A DNA stretch of 64,000 nucleotides from Cephalotus follicularis. Taxonomy: Eukaryota; Streptophyta; Magnoliopsida; Oxalidales; Cephalotaceae. The translations under genes were made by a program, and so were the position numbers. Positions within the stretch are counted from its first letter, which is position 1; each line of letters opens with the position of its first letter. Positions 12,850-25,735 of this stretch are shown here, one piece after another. The notes below the pieces were generated by a model. That model was not told where the DNA came from and searched no databases. It saw nothing but the letters and a program-made list of their open reading frames with translations. The DNA is taken from positions 1 to 64,000 of the forward strand of contig BDDD01000571.1 in NCBI GenBank assembly GCA_001972305.1. The letters run 5' to 3'.

Positions 12850-15800
12850 CTACGGATCATATTTTATCAATCCAACCCGTTAGATTAGATGTTCTAAATA
12901 GATAGAATATACATGTCAAATTTCAAGTCATTTGGATATTTTTAGATCATTTATCGAATAATTTGTTCTTTTATAATAAATAAAAAAAATTATAAAACAG
13001 TTGAATTTTTCAAGAAAAATTAAAATAATTAAATATTTTTGATAAAATTTAACATGCTAAATTTATACATATAAAATATTTAATATAAAAATTGAATTGA
13101 TAAAATATAATCTACAAATCTAATTATTAAAATAAAAATTATATATCACGACAAACATATTCATTTTTTTGTATAATTGTAAGAAGGTTGCATTAATATC
13201 TATAAAGACAATCATAGAGGAAAAACAGTAGTCTCGTATTGGACCCAAAAACACAGTAGGTAGCATTAGGGAATAGGGGTCTAGCACTCTAGGGACGCAT
13301 TCATAGTAAGTCAACCATACTAAACATGTTGCAATAATAGGGGTAAAAAAAAAAGTTGTGGATTTTGCAAAAAAAAAAATTGCATTAAACTCAATTCTGA
13401 TGAAGGATAAAAAATGGAGGAGTTAATCTGTGGACAAAGGACACAGGTTAGGTCTAGCTGAACTGATAAGATAATAATAATCTAACCCCACCATGAATGG
13501 GGGTGATAATGAGTCAGTTGATAAAGGCTTTTTTTCATTAATATAAAATATGAATTTATAGGACCAAGTAATGCAAAAACAACTAAGTGAAATGGTGGAT
13601 GAGACACATTTTACATGGGGCCAAAGAATCAGTTGGATTGAAGAATTTCATAAAACATATCTATTGACTTTAAAAATGATGCACCAATGTAGTAATTTAG
13701 TCATGTTTTGTATTTTACCCTATTTAAACAACACTTTTGTAAAGAAAGTTGAAAGCAACACTTGTTCCACTTCACAATTTTGCTACCAAACAAAAGCATA
13801 ATAGCCACGTTAAACAAGGTAAATTTTGTAGTGAAAGAATTATTGATAACTATTTATGGTAACATTCCATATCATTTCCGATTTTTAGATGGACTGGACT
13901 GAGGCTTTGTACTTGGTCAAGCTATCAAGACTCAAGAGGCAGATTTTGCTAAGTTACAATTGGGCTAATTCTGGCTCACCTCAAATGTAGAATTGGCCAA
14001 GCCCATGTAGAGCAAGGTATAGTCTTTAGTTTTTAGTTTTTTTTTTTTTTTTTATAGAAAATGTAGGAATTGCACTTCAAACACATGTCAATGTGTAACT
14101 TGTACCTTATATGCAATTAAGGAATTGATTCCACAAAATCAAAGTAATTAATGCACCCAACCCAATAAACAGAATAATTAACGTTATTGATGTGACATTA
14201 ACGTTTGTTAACATAATTATTGCTAACTATTTATAATAAATTAAATAAATATGTTAATGTCACATTACTGTCGTTAATTATTCTGTCTATTAAGTGTGTT
14301 AATTACTCTGATTTCATGGTTTCGATTCATTAATAACATCAAACATAAGTATGTGTGTAACTTACACACTTGACACAATTTCGTGGATAATCCATATTTT
14401 ATAGCCTTTTTTTTTATATGTGAAGTGTATTTAGACCTTAGGTGACATACATCTATAATCTTTTGCAAACTTTCAAAACAAAAATCATAATAATTTAGTA
14501 AGATATATGTAAAAAAATACCTCTACATAAAGAGAGAGAAATAAATAAGGGGCCACTAGCATTATTCTTTTCTTTTTATTATTTTACAGGGATAATTATG
14601 ATAAAAGAGAAAATAACATATAGTTCAATGTGAAATTGACAATATTTAAATATAGTTAAATTAACTGATAATGTTGTCTTAAAATGCTCAAAGTAAAAAG
14701 TAAAAAGTAAAATTCCTCATCAAACGGGATTCTCTTTTTCAGTCTCTCTCTTTTAACTTTTATTTGCTTCTACTTTTATGTTTATGAATTGTGTCATCAA
14801 TTTTTTTTGTCCCCCCATTTAGAGACTAATGAATGTGATCCATCATCCATCCAAAAGATATTAGCCATAACTCTCATATTTATTTATTTTAATAATAGAG
14901 ATATTCTAATTATTTAATAAGATTAATTAATCCGTTTTATTTTATTTTATAATCATCACACTTTACAGATATTTATAAACAATAATAATAAAATTTAACT
15001 TTAACATCTTCGAGTTCTAATCACATTGTTAAGTTCATTATAACTTAAGATTTCACTATAAAATTTATCAAGTTTTTATCATTTGAATAATTATTTTTAG
15101 TTCGTAGCATACGTTAGTTTCTTTAGACGAAAAAAACATGAAATTAAATTAATTAACTCAAAACCTTAAAAAGATAAAAATAAAAACTCAAAAACCTTTT
15201 AAAGTGGTTGTCCCTCTCATACTTTGATTTAGTATAAAAAAAAAACATATGGAATCTAGGTTCAATTTGTCAACGAGGCTAGCGCCTAGGGGGACTATTT
15301 CCTCAGATTGATGCATTATAATTTTATGCAATTTTTTTTTTAAACAAAAGGAGCATCATAATTCTATTACTATGGGCCTTGTCTCAATTTCAAATACCTA
15401 AGCATTTGTGTTTTTATTTTTATTTTTATGGCCAACTTGTAAATTTTAATTCCAATGTGATTAGATAAGTCAGTCAAAAAGAAATGGAGGGGTGTTTATT
15501 GTTCTAAAAAAAATCATATTTACACCCTTAAATTTACATATATTTTTTTATATATTCAATGATTTTTTTATACAATTCATTTTTTTTTTGTCAATCTAAT
15601 ACTTAAATTTTATCTATCATCTATGTAGATTATATATGTCAATTTTTAAGTCAATCAGATATTTATAAATATGTTATTTAATAAACGATTCTTTAACAGT
15701 AGTTGTAAAAATTATATAACGATCGAATTTGATATGTATATATAGCATATTTATAGATATCTGATCGACTTGAAATTCGACATATATGATCTAAATATTT

Positions 15801-17458
15801 ATAACATCAAATTTAACGATCGGATTGATGAAAAATAAATCGTACACAAAAATTATTGAAAGGTATAAAAAAAGAGTAAGTGTAAAGAGGTAAGAATATC
15901 CTCTTTGTTTCGCCTACATATTAGATGTTTATGTTAAAGAACAAAATTAGATACTATGTGAATAAAAGTAGACCAACGACCAAACAAGATTCAGATGAGA
16001 ATATTGTCTTTGTTTCATATGAAATAAATCGATTTTTTTTACCAGCCTTTATATGCATTGCAAAAATTATTGCATTTTTATCTTTTATTAATTAACAATA
16101 AATGACAAGGCCAAAGCCTGTTTTATGAATTTTATAGGGTCGCGTATCTTAAAATTTAGAGTTGATTATAGAATGATTAAAATTCAGACTAATTTTTCGT
16201 TTATAATATTTCCCTTATTAAATGAACTTTCGTTAAAAGCTTGATAAAACATCATCAACAACATCAACAACTTTTGTTAAAAGCCTAGGTAGCTCAAGCT
16301 TAAATAGTTTTTCACTTTTTTTTTTCTCTTAGTATATAAATGTGCATAGAACCAAGTATCTCATATATTTGAATATCCAAAAACCAAAGCCAAAGATGAT
16401 GGCAAGTAGATAGATTAATTTTCCCTCAAAGCAACAATGTGCAAGTATCCCATGCATGAGGTTGTCGGGTTACAATCATGAATCTAATAAAGGCAGGCAA
16501 CCCATGGTTGAAATAATAGAGGGAGTGAATCGGTATCTGTTGAAGATAGGGTTATTGTCAGTTTAAATGTGAGTGGTGCAAAGTCAAGTGATGTTGGTCA
16601 TTCATGTTATCCTTTTGTCAGTTTAAATATATTTGAGTGACTTTTTGAGGGTTAAGGCCAATCTTGCATGAACACATCTTGGCACCCTTCATTCAACTTG
16701 AGATCACTTCGGTCTGTGTTTCTTTATTTAGGGCCCACCAATAAGTGGTCATCACAGTTGTTGAATCTGGGAGATGGGAATTTAGGCTTTACCCTTTAAA
16801 ATTGATGACTCCAAGTGGAGAGTATGGCACAAGTAATAAGGTTTTGATGATACCCCAGTTGTTGTTCCTATGGTGTAGCCAAGGCTTAAGCTATGCATCA
16901 GTAGTGTCTACCATTAATGTCATATAATCCTAAATTGAAGAACTATCCACATTCAAGTTTAGGTGCCTATTACGCTTCATTTATCAACCACTACTATTAA
17001 AGCAATTTGCTTGTAGAATGGAAATAGCAGAAAGCAACATTTTAAACAAGGTCCAAAAGAAAGCTTGATAATGGCGTTCACTGCTCAGGCCAAGCCTTTT
17101 ACCATATTCCAATTCTAGCTCAAACCTTAGAAGTTGGGACATGTTGAATGCATCTACTTGTAGATAATTGGCTCAAGGATGCTCATTCCATAGTATCTGT
17201 GTTAGATTACATTATCTATTGAAAAATAACTTGTAAAATTTTTCTGTTAGCAAAAAGAGTCATGATATCGATATGAGATTCAATTATTCAAACTCAAAAA
17301 TAGTCTTTTATTCAATCGCTTTTCAATTTTAAATAGCACATTCAACATAACATCCAAAGGATTTATACACTGGTACAAAATTAATTCTAATTCTAATTCT
17401 ACTGTCACCCAAAATTTGGTAAAATTATCTTATCTGATCTTGGCGGGAGGTTGGGTCC
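12850..17458. other. AT-rich intergenic region, no gene recognised
   Basis: There are long A/T runs and short random ORFs of 60-76 codons without domains. The stretch 12,885-12,990 resembles half of a MITE (see 15.5 kb). I see no tRNA, conserved exon or LTR end here. Confidence 0.5.
15490..15905. mobile_element. Fold-back MITE (approximate ends)
   Basis: The two halves are imperfect reverse complements around a centre near 15,690. TTACACCC near the left end answers GTGTAAAG near the right, and AAGTCAATCAGATATTTATA (left) answers the complement of TATAGATATCTGATCGACTT (right). It is about 400 bp, AT-rich and non-coding. TSD and exact ends could not be fixed, so the superfamily is unknown. Related blocks flank the copia element at 6990-7050 and 12,885-12,990. 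Confidence 0.55.
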
Positions 17459-19023
17459 TCACTCTGTTGCTTTGTCTGCTTGGCAGGCGGTGGTGGAGGT
17501 CGAGTCCTCAATCTGTTGGTTATTGACTGCACTTTTTGCAATCGCAGCTTTCTCTGCTTCAGCTTTTTCCAGCAAAGCCTGTCTCTGCATCACTGTCCTC
17601 ATCTCCTTCATTCTTGCCTCCTCTCCATCAAGCTGCATTTTCATTATCATCTCAGCTTCCTTGTGGATTGGCTTGAAATACTCTTCAATGGCAGTCTCCT
17701 GCACATAACCATAAAATCAGAGTTTTAAAGTGTGACAATTGATAAGAGACAACGGCCAAGCACAGAAGTGGGAAACAATGAAAATTGCTCCTCCTCCACA
17801 CATACACCAAAAATAAAAACCTCCATTATAAGGACGATAATCGGTTCAAACACGTGAAAAAAATCAATTAAGTTCTAATAAAAGAGTTGAATTGATCACA
17901 CCGTGAAAGTACGACTAAGCAGAGAATGATTAACCTCAGGTCCTAGACCACCTTCTAAACTGTAATACAATTGTACAAGGCAACTATGTTAACTAAATCA
18001 ACATAATAATTTCTTTTCGATATTGAGAAAATCTTTTGAGACCATCTACTTATTAGTCGGAACAATAAAATTTGAGTATAGCACTTGAAACAAAATGAAA
18101 TGAAACAGAGATTGGCACAGCTAGGCATAAAGCATCACTTCAAATCTTCATGTAGACTAAAGGATAACATCTACTCAATGTCAACTAATGAGTAAGTCAT
18201 AGTTAAAAAACATCCAATTCAACACTTCTGTCAAAAACATAATGTGAACATTTTCTTTGCTAATACCCCCACCTATTTCCAGATTAAGGGACAAATAACA
18301 CACTTTGGTTATTCAATAGCTATTGAATACAGGATGGGTTTCTTTTTCACATTTGTAGCTAAAAGCTCACTTCACTGGGAATGCAAAGCATTCTTTTTTA
18401 TCTTGTCCCTGGTACACTAACCCAATCTCGAAGAAGAAAAGACAACAAAGCAGCACTTATTAAAGCCTAGGTCAACCACGAGGGGCTTTTGCTTCCGCGA
18501 AGGCCTTCTAACATGCCACTTTTGTTCATTTATGCGAATGAGAACCTGTCATTTTTCTTCTTTTTTTTCCTCTTTGTCGCGCTATTTTGCTTTTTGGCAT
18601 CTAGCGCCACAATAAAAGGCGATGCTTAAAATTTGTTAAGAAAGGCGCCTAATGGCATTTTGGTTGTTCTTGTTTATAAGGAAACTTAAGGGGCATTAAA
18701 AATCACACACAATGATCACATGTGATTCATTCACAGTATAAGCAATGAAAAATCAACATGAAGAGAACGGAGTTACAATATATAAATTTCCCAGTATCAG
18801 CTGCATCTAAAATATCAGTTTTCAAGAAATCAAGCTAGCAAAAAGGATAAATAGTCAACTTTTTAGGAAGCATTCTGTCAGTTAAAGTGGCACATACTGT
18901 TTCTTCCAGCTTCTTGTTTACTGCCTGCATCTGCTCAACCATTCGGCGAACTTCTGCCAACACAGCCTGCTCAGGGATTTTTCTTAAGGCTATTTTCTTT
19001 TCTTGTGCCTGCGAACACGGACG

Positions 19024-19055
<32 letters not shown>

Positions 19056-19645
19056 TTAAGCCAAATGAAAACGAAAATGTGTCAGGATATCAAGCCATGA
19101 AGTCTATGAGAAGGGTAAAGGCTAAAAATATCAAGAAGAATGAAATAGAATATTTGTCTCAAGGACGCAATATAAATTATCAAGTATGAACACTGTGATA
19201 CAAAATTTTTAGAATTGATTATTAAAGCATAGATATTTCGAAACTCTCCTTTTGGATCCAATAGGATTCGTCTTCAACCTAAAATTGTAAGTTCCTGAAT
19301 GCTTCTGTTACCCACACGAAGGAGAAAGTTTTAACATCATCCTAAATTCAACAAATCAGGTGACTAAAATAGCCTACAAAAGAGTTTATCCCAAGGTTTC
19401 ACAAGTTATTAGACACTGTAAATGTCTCACTCATATTGCAAGCACAAAGAATAAAAGTATAGCAACAACGACAGGAAAATGCAAACCTCATCATGTAATC
19501 AAAAGATGAAAGAAATAGTAAGCAGCACCTGCTGGAGACGCCTCTCAAGCTGCAATCTGTAATTTCTGATTCTTCGTTCTTCATATCCGGAAAGAACCCT
19601 CACGTACAACAAAGCTTTTCTTCCAAACTCCAATAACTTGTCCAT
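17459..19645 (-). CDS. Conserved plant coiled-coil protein of unknown function (155 aa)
   Basis: Three exons on the minus strand with GT...AG introns and clean phase: 19529-19645 (39 codons), 18898-19008 (37 codons) and 17459-17698 (79 codons plus TGA). The start ATG opens exon 1 with MDKLLEFGRKALLYVRVLSG. The protein is short, highly charged and helical: a YEERRIRNYRLQLERRL segment, an RKIPEQAVLAEVRRMVEQM segment, then KKLEET, ETAIEEYFKPI and a long E/K/M/R-rich helix with a polar tail. No signal peptide or membrane segment is visible. I recognise the pattern as a small family conserved in land plants, I believe annotated as uncharacterised or 'stress response NST1-like' in Arabidopsis; that name is from memory and says nothing firm about function. 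All splice sites and the frame are intact, so it is probably a live gene. Confidence 0.85.
19025..19054. repeat. (AG)n microsatellite in intron 1 next to a 3' splice site
   Basis: On the coding (minus) strand this is a CT run ending about 17 bases before the CAG that precedes exon 2 (exon ends at 19,008). It therefore sits where the polypyrimidine tract of the acceptor should be. Confidence 0.75.
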
Positions 19646-19794
19646 TTTAATTCCCTTACTAACATTCAAAATTTACCTACATAACCAAATCAACATAATT
19701 CAACATAATAACTATAAAAAAATGCAAATTCCATTTTACGCTATAAAAAATACGGCTTTTCTTTCGATACCCAATATTTATAAGCCATAACCTT

Positions 19795-20100
19795 AATTAA
19801 ACCTCCAAATAATGAAGCGTTGTTCAATTGACCCCTTAAACAAAAAACTTATTCAATTAAGTCCTCAAACACATAATATTTATTCTTGTCAACCCCTTCG
19901 TTATATTTTTTATGACCCCTCCGTTAGTAGTGTGTTAAATCTAATTGCGTGAACAAACATATTATCATTTTAGTATGGGTCTCACATTAAAATAGATTTT
20001 TAAATAGAAAAAATCTAAAAATACTATTAAAAAAAACATGATTTTGCATTTAAAAAAGCACGTGAGACAGAATTAATAATTCCCTCCCTTTTCTGAAACT
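19795..20100. repeat. Possible MULE terminal region
   Basis: The sequence has the words CAATTGACCCCTTAAAC, TTCAATTAAGTCCTCAAAC and TTGTCAACCCCTTCGTTA, a style I associate with the long terminal inverted repeats of plant MULEs. It lies about 0.8 kb before the transposase remnant on the correct side. No reverse-complement partner was found downstream, where the element is cut off. Confidence 0.35.
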
Positions 20101-20599
20101 ACTAACCGTAACAGAAAAAAAAACCCTAAACCCCTTTTATTTGTGCATCTAAGCCCTTCAACACGCCAAATCACATCCCACAGTGTGATCTCCACCTATT
20201 GTAATCACAATCAACAGTCGGTTGTTCACCACTTCAAATCGCAACTGAGAGTGGGCTCTGCACCACTCCAAATTGCAACCAGAGAAGGAAGTAAAGTCAC
20301 AATCACCACCGACGAATTTTTTTTTTTTTTGAGAAGATATGAGCTTACTTATTTGTATATATTTTTGTTTGAGTCTGACATGGTTAGCATGTAATGAAGA
20401 GATTTATGTCATTGTCTTTTATTTTTTTATTTTTTTAATTTCATCATGTGGTTTGATTGTTTGTTATTGTTGGGAGTGGTAGTTGTGTATGTTCCTTCTG
20501 CATCTTTATTTTTGTTTTTGATAAAAGTAACTGATTTATTCTGTTTGCTTTTTATCAGTGCTTGTCTAGTTTGTTAATTGCACAATGGTTACATAATGT

Positions 20600-22330
20600 T
20601 TGATAATATACAGTAAGGGTGAATTTGTGGTGCTAGATGGTAGGATGACTTACACAAGCAAGAATTATTTAGTGGTTACGGGTGACATAGATTGTCTGTC
20701 ATATTTTACTTTGATGGAGTATGCTAGGGAGCTTGGTTATGACAATGTTAAAGGCATATTTTGGAAAGACCTCTATTCGACTTTAGATGAGGGCCTACAA
20801 TCATTGGTTGATGATTCCAGTGTTAAAGAGCATTGTGATTTCCTAGTTAAGATTGGATCTGCTGAAATATACTTTGAACATGAACCCCCTGCACCCCCGG
20901 AACCATTAAGTGTGGAGGAACCTCTATTAGCCTTACCCCCTCCCCCATTAGTTGAAAACCAAGTAGACCACTCACCACTTGAAGACCAAGTAAACCCCTC
21001 ACCACTTAAAGACCAAATAGACCCCCCACCACTTAAAGACCAAATAACAACCCCATTTGTTGAACCCCACTAGTTCAAGGTATTTTTGATGAGGAGGTTG
21101 ATGTAGGGACTCAAGTGAATTTGATCCAGATTACTATATAAGTGAAGATGAGAAACTTGTTGATGGCGGAGAAAGAAAGAGACAGTTTAGGGAGGACAAC
21201 TCTAGATAGGTTAATGCTGAATTAGATGATGAGAAACTAGTTGTGCTTCATGGGGAGGGTACTTCTGCTGGTGCTAATATAGGTGTGGAGGGTGTTTCTA
21301 TTGGAATTTATGAATCTGGGAGTCTAGTTGAAGAAGAGTAGATGTGCATGGGTATGAGAATGAGTATAAGAAGAACAATTAAGTATAAGAAGAATGAGGA
21401 CGGTTGATATTTGAATCCAGTTTAGGCAAGCAATCACATATTATGCCATCACAGAAAGAAGAACAATTAAGTATAAGAAGAATGAGGAATTGAGAGTTAG
21501 AGCAGTGTGTGGTCATACTGCTGTTAAATGTGGATGGTTGATATTTGCTAGTGCTTATGAAAAGGGATTTAAGTCATTACAGGTGAAGACATTGATGGAT
21601 GAGCATGTCTGCCCAATTAGCTTTAAGAACTAAAGGATGACTACCAAGGTTTTAGCCTCTGAGCTGGAATCTTATATCATCATTCACCCTAGCATAAGGC
21701 AGTCCCAACTTAGAAAGTTGTGCAAAGAAAAATTTAGGGTTGATGTCAGCTTGAGTATGTGCGGAATAGCCAAGCTTGTTGTGTTTAGTGGTTTGCAAGA
21801 TAAATACAACAGTGAATATGGGAAGTTGTGTGATTATGCAGAGGAATTGAGGCAAACAAACACAGGAACTACAATGAAGATGCAAGTAGATAGGAATCCT
21901 GGATGTAATCCTATGTTCAAAAGGTTCTACATCTATTTCAATGCTTGCAAAGAAGGTTGGAAGGTAGGATGCATACCTATATTAGGTCTTGATGGCTGTT
22001 TCTTGAAGGGGCCAGCAAAGTGGATTCTTCTTTCTGTTGTGGGAAAGGATGGAAGCAATCAGTTGTTTCCAGTTGCCTGGGCTTTTGTAGAGGTGGAGTG
22101 TATTGACTCTTGGAGATAGTTTGTTGGGTTATTAAAGGATGATCTTGGACTTTCATATGGTGCAAGGTTGACCATCACATCTGATCAACAAAAGGTAGCT
22201 TTCCAAATCCTTGAACTGTATTCAAATTTATGTTATGTGCTAGCTACTTTTTTGATTGAGTTACATTGGTTTTGTGTACTTCAATTGCAGGGACTGGATA
22301 TTGCAGTGAGTGAGCTACTGCCATATGTGG
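20600..22330 (+). pseudogene. MuDR/MULE transposase remnant
   Basis: The first open part (20600-21073) looks like the PB1-like N-terminal domain of plant MULE transposases (GDIDCLSYFTLMEYARELGY), followed by a proline-rich repeat with the unit PLKDQI. After a broken linker comes a MuDR DNA-binding-type segment (FRQAITYYAI, then CGHTAVKCGWLIFAS) and the start of the MULE catalytic core (FKRFYIYFNACKEGW, LDGCFLKGP, DGSNQLFPVAWAFVE, then LTITSDQQK). A GT-AG intron at 22195-22290 joins QQK to GLDIAVSELLPYV. Stops include TAG at 21071, TAA near 21631 and TAG near 22118. Homology ends at about 22,330, before the last catalytic parts and the zinc finger. It is non-functional as read. Confidence 0.8.
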
Positions 22331-23616
22331 TGTTGGAATAGGCTCAAATACTGAATGGTTCAATTGTGGAATTAGGGTTTAAGGTTAGATTTCAAAACTT
22401 TTTATCTAACTAGTCACTAAGCAATGTGATATCCTAAATCCTATGTCCACAATTTACTCAATTATGCCAAGGATCTTCTAATGTAGCAATCAATTGAACC
22501 AATCTTTTGTTCCAAGCATAGGTAGGGTGTGGGTGGAGGTAAGGTTTCACTAACCCTAGCTTTAGATTCACCAAAATTAGGGCTAGGGTTTGCATACCAA
22601 AACCCTAGCACCAAGACCTCCAAACATGAACCCTAAACTACACAAATCCTTAGGGTTTGTAAGGGTTCCCACTTGGAACTCTTAGGGTTCGGCTAGGGTT
22701 TGAATTCCCAAGCTTGAACCTGAAACATACATACACCAAAACAACCAAAAACAAATATGAATTTGAGAAGGATTAGAAGTCGTTACCAAAGTCTTCCACC
22801 CCTTCCTCTAAGTGATCTCTCTACACTTTAATCCAAGCACCAATCTTCATGAAAATGGTTCTTCAACTCACGGCCAAGAGCATCCAAGAAGGTTGGAGGT
22901 TAGAAGTGTTTAACTTAAACTAGAATCACTATAAGTAAAGGTTGAATACAATATGTAAGCAACTTCCACCTAAAGTGATTATGGAGGGTGAGAGAAGATT
23001 AATTTGTCCTCCTTTCTTCAAGAGCTTCAAAGCACTATTTGTGTCTTCTCATGGAAGAAAAGAGACAGCAAGAAGAAGAGAGAAAAAGAGAGAGCTCACG
23101 GGTGAAAAAGAGAAAACGTGTTCTTAGTGTGCAAAAGGTAAGTCAAGTGAGTTTTAATATCTCATAACTTATCCTTAAAGTCTTTGACTCACCAATAATT
23201 TCTCTCTAATACACCACATGGCCGGCCATAATATCTCATTACAAGGCCAGTGCATTGCAAGGCCAAACAAGGCCAAGACCAAGTCCAAAAAATGTAATAA
23301 AACTAACTTGGACCAATTCAACAATTGTAGGCTAAGGAATAAACATTGGGCTAGCCAACTTTATGGCATTCCAAAGGCCCAGTTTCGGCCCAATTAGGGA
23401 AATGAATCCCAAGCCCATAAGTCCTAAAGCCCTCTAGCTCTCTCTATCAACAAATGCCCAATGCATTTATTAGTTGAACAAACAACCCTTTGCTCGGAAC
23501 ATTATATTATGGTGGTGCTTGAACTCACTTCTAAAGAAGTGACATATGTTCAGCAAATAAAATGCTCACTAGCAAAGTAACATCTCCCAGATGCTAACCT
23601 CTCACTAAATGACATG
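22331..23616. repeat. Unassigned repeat, left part (interrupted by E1)
   Basis: MULE homology stops where TGTTGGAATAGG begins, so this looks like the edge of another insertion. The stretch is non-coding. Its continuation after the E1 insertion is 45,780 to about 46,905. The start would suit an LTR, but I found no matching end or TSD. Between 22,540 and 22,700 there are about eight copies of the telomere-like words AACCCTA or TAGGGTT. Confidence 0.4.
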
Positions 23617-23918
23617 TGTCACGCCCCGAATCATGGGTTGGGCTCCACAGTCTGACACGTGGTATTCCGTACATTTCATCATCCATTATCAAACCATAAA
23701 AATTTAAAACTTATTAATCATCATAGTAAATCATATTTATAATGTGTGGATATACAGAGCCAGTTCATTACAAGGAAATACTCTGCTACTGTAGCGCCCC
23801 CGATCCGAGTCCACTAAATACTCCAAAGCGGACTTCGAGAAGTCAGTGCGTTACGTGGGGGTGAACCATCACACATTTAGCACTCGTACCTAGTGCTAAC
23901 ATATGCCCTTAAATTCTC

Positions 23919-23920
<2 letters not shown>

Positions 23921-23976
<56 letters not shown>
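23921..23976. repeat. (TA)n microsatellite
   Basis: A pure TA run of 56 bases. The equivalent place in the sister LTR (around 1670) has no such run, so it grew after this copy inserted. Confidence 0.9.
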
Positions 23977-23977
<1 letters not shown>

Positions 23978-25324
23978 CATACTTTATCACCTTTAAACCA
24001 AGCTTCTAACATCGTTACCTCATGTAAGGATGTCATAACCCTTAACATTCATATACTTTTACATTTCAACGTCAATTGTCATAAAATATTACACAGTGGA
24101 AAAACATTATCTTATTATATTTCAAGATCAGTTTATGCAAACACTATTGCATAACACATTTTCTTTCTCAAAACTTCTTCTTGTGAGCTCCCTCTAAAGC
24201 TCGCATTCTTCATTGAATCATTTCCTGAAAACATTTTATTTGAAAATAAAACATTGCAATGAATGAGCTTAAGTAGCCCAGTAAGGTTTTCATAGTAAAC
24301 ATACTTTATCATATCTCATTTTCTGATCATAACACATAATCAGAACATTTCATAAAACTTAGGGGTTATAAACATAATGAACCCTTTCAACACCGCTTCA
24401 CCGGGGCATTGTGCACTCCCCGATTACTATCCTTACATCACATGCATGTTCGTGAGCATCCTACGCTCCATTATCATTAATCCTTCTCGGATTAATCCTC
24501 CTTGGATCACAATCCAAGAATGGTTCATTTCATTTCATTTCCTTTCACAACTCATAAAGCATTTCTCATCATTCGAGTGATTAACTCAAAGCATTCATAA
24601 AACAGTATTGCATAACATTTATGAATCTTATATTTCATGTAGAAGTAATCATTTTCAGAGAAAATATAAAACATTGAAGTTAAAGTAGACATGTAAACGT
24701 TTACAGAAAGATAAAGTTCATAAGATTTGACTGAGAAATGAAACTTTCATGAATTTTTGAAGTCACTGGTCTCATATATTAGCAGAACAGGAGCAGTAAA
24801 ATAAAATATGGATTCTCATCAATAATTCGACAGAATTTCGAAAAGCACAAAACATAACAGTTGAAGAAGATATCTTAAAGTTTCCAAAACATTAAACCAT
24901 TTAAAATTTCATTAAGAAATGAGCAAGATATGAATAAAACAATATGCTGCATAATCTTCGAAAATAACAGAGGAAACTTTAGTAAAAGTGGGTATTGGAT
25001 TTTCCTTACTTTGATGTAATTCTTTCCTTATTTCTTTCTCTTGCTGAAATCTCCTCTTCAATTTCAGCAGAAAACACTCTCCTTTCAGCTAGATTACACA
25101 CATATATAGGTTGAAATGGATTGCTTAGGGAGTAAGCTTCTCTGTCTTGTGAGTCACTCCCCTTAGTTGCCCATGTGCTCTAATTCCACCAACCAAATGG
25201 TGACACTTGGCATTCCTTCATCATTCCAACATAAAATATCTGATCTCCTTACCTGTGTCCATTATTTATATTAATTTACCCACTAAAAGACAAAAACTAG
25301 ACTTGGACAACTGGTCTGTAGACC

Positions 25325-25735
25325 AAAGTGTCGGCGTTTCACTTCCAAGCGTCGCCGCTCAAGGGTTTCGTCCAAGTCGACTGGAAATGCTTGACTTCAA
25401 AGTACCGAAGCTTAAATTTAGAATGTCGTTGGTTTTATCCAAGCGCTGCCGCTTTTGTTGAAGCGTCGTCGGTTGGAGGAGTTTGTCCAAGTTGAAAACC
25501 CCCATGTTTTTAACCGGCGTTGGAAGAGGTCCAAGCGTCGATGGATTACCTTTAAAGCGTCGCTGCTTTAATAAACCATCGGCGCTTAGTCGAATTTGTC
25601 TTAGTCTGTCGACATTTTGAAGCATCCTTTCGGCGGTTCCTTAGACAACATTAAAGCGTCGCCGTTTTACCGTACACCGTCGGCGCTTTAAATTATTCCG
25701 TCAATGCTTAATCCTTGCCGTCGACGCTTTCAACA
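25325..25735. repeat. Palindrome array of family A, copy B
   Basis: Degenerate copies of AAGCGTCGACGCTT occur in the same relative place as in the sister LTR (3112-3510), including AAGCGTCGCCGCT, AAGCGCTGCCGCTT and CCGTCGGCGCTTT. Confidence 0.8.
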
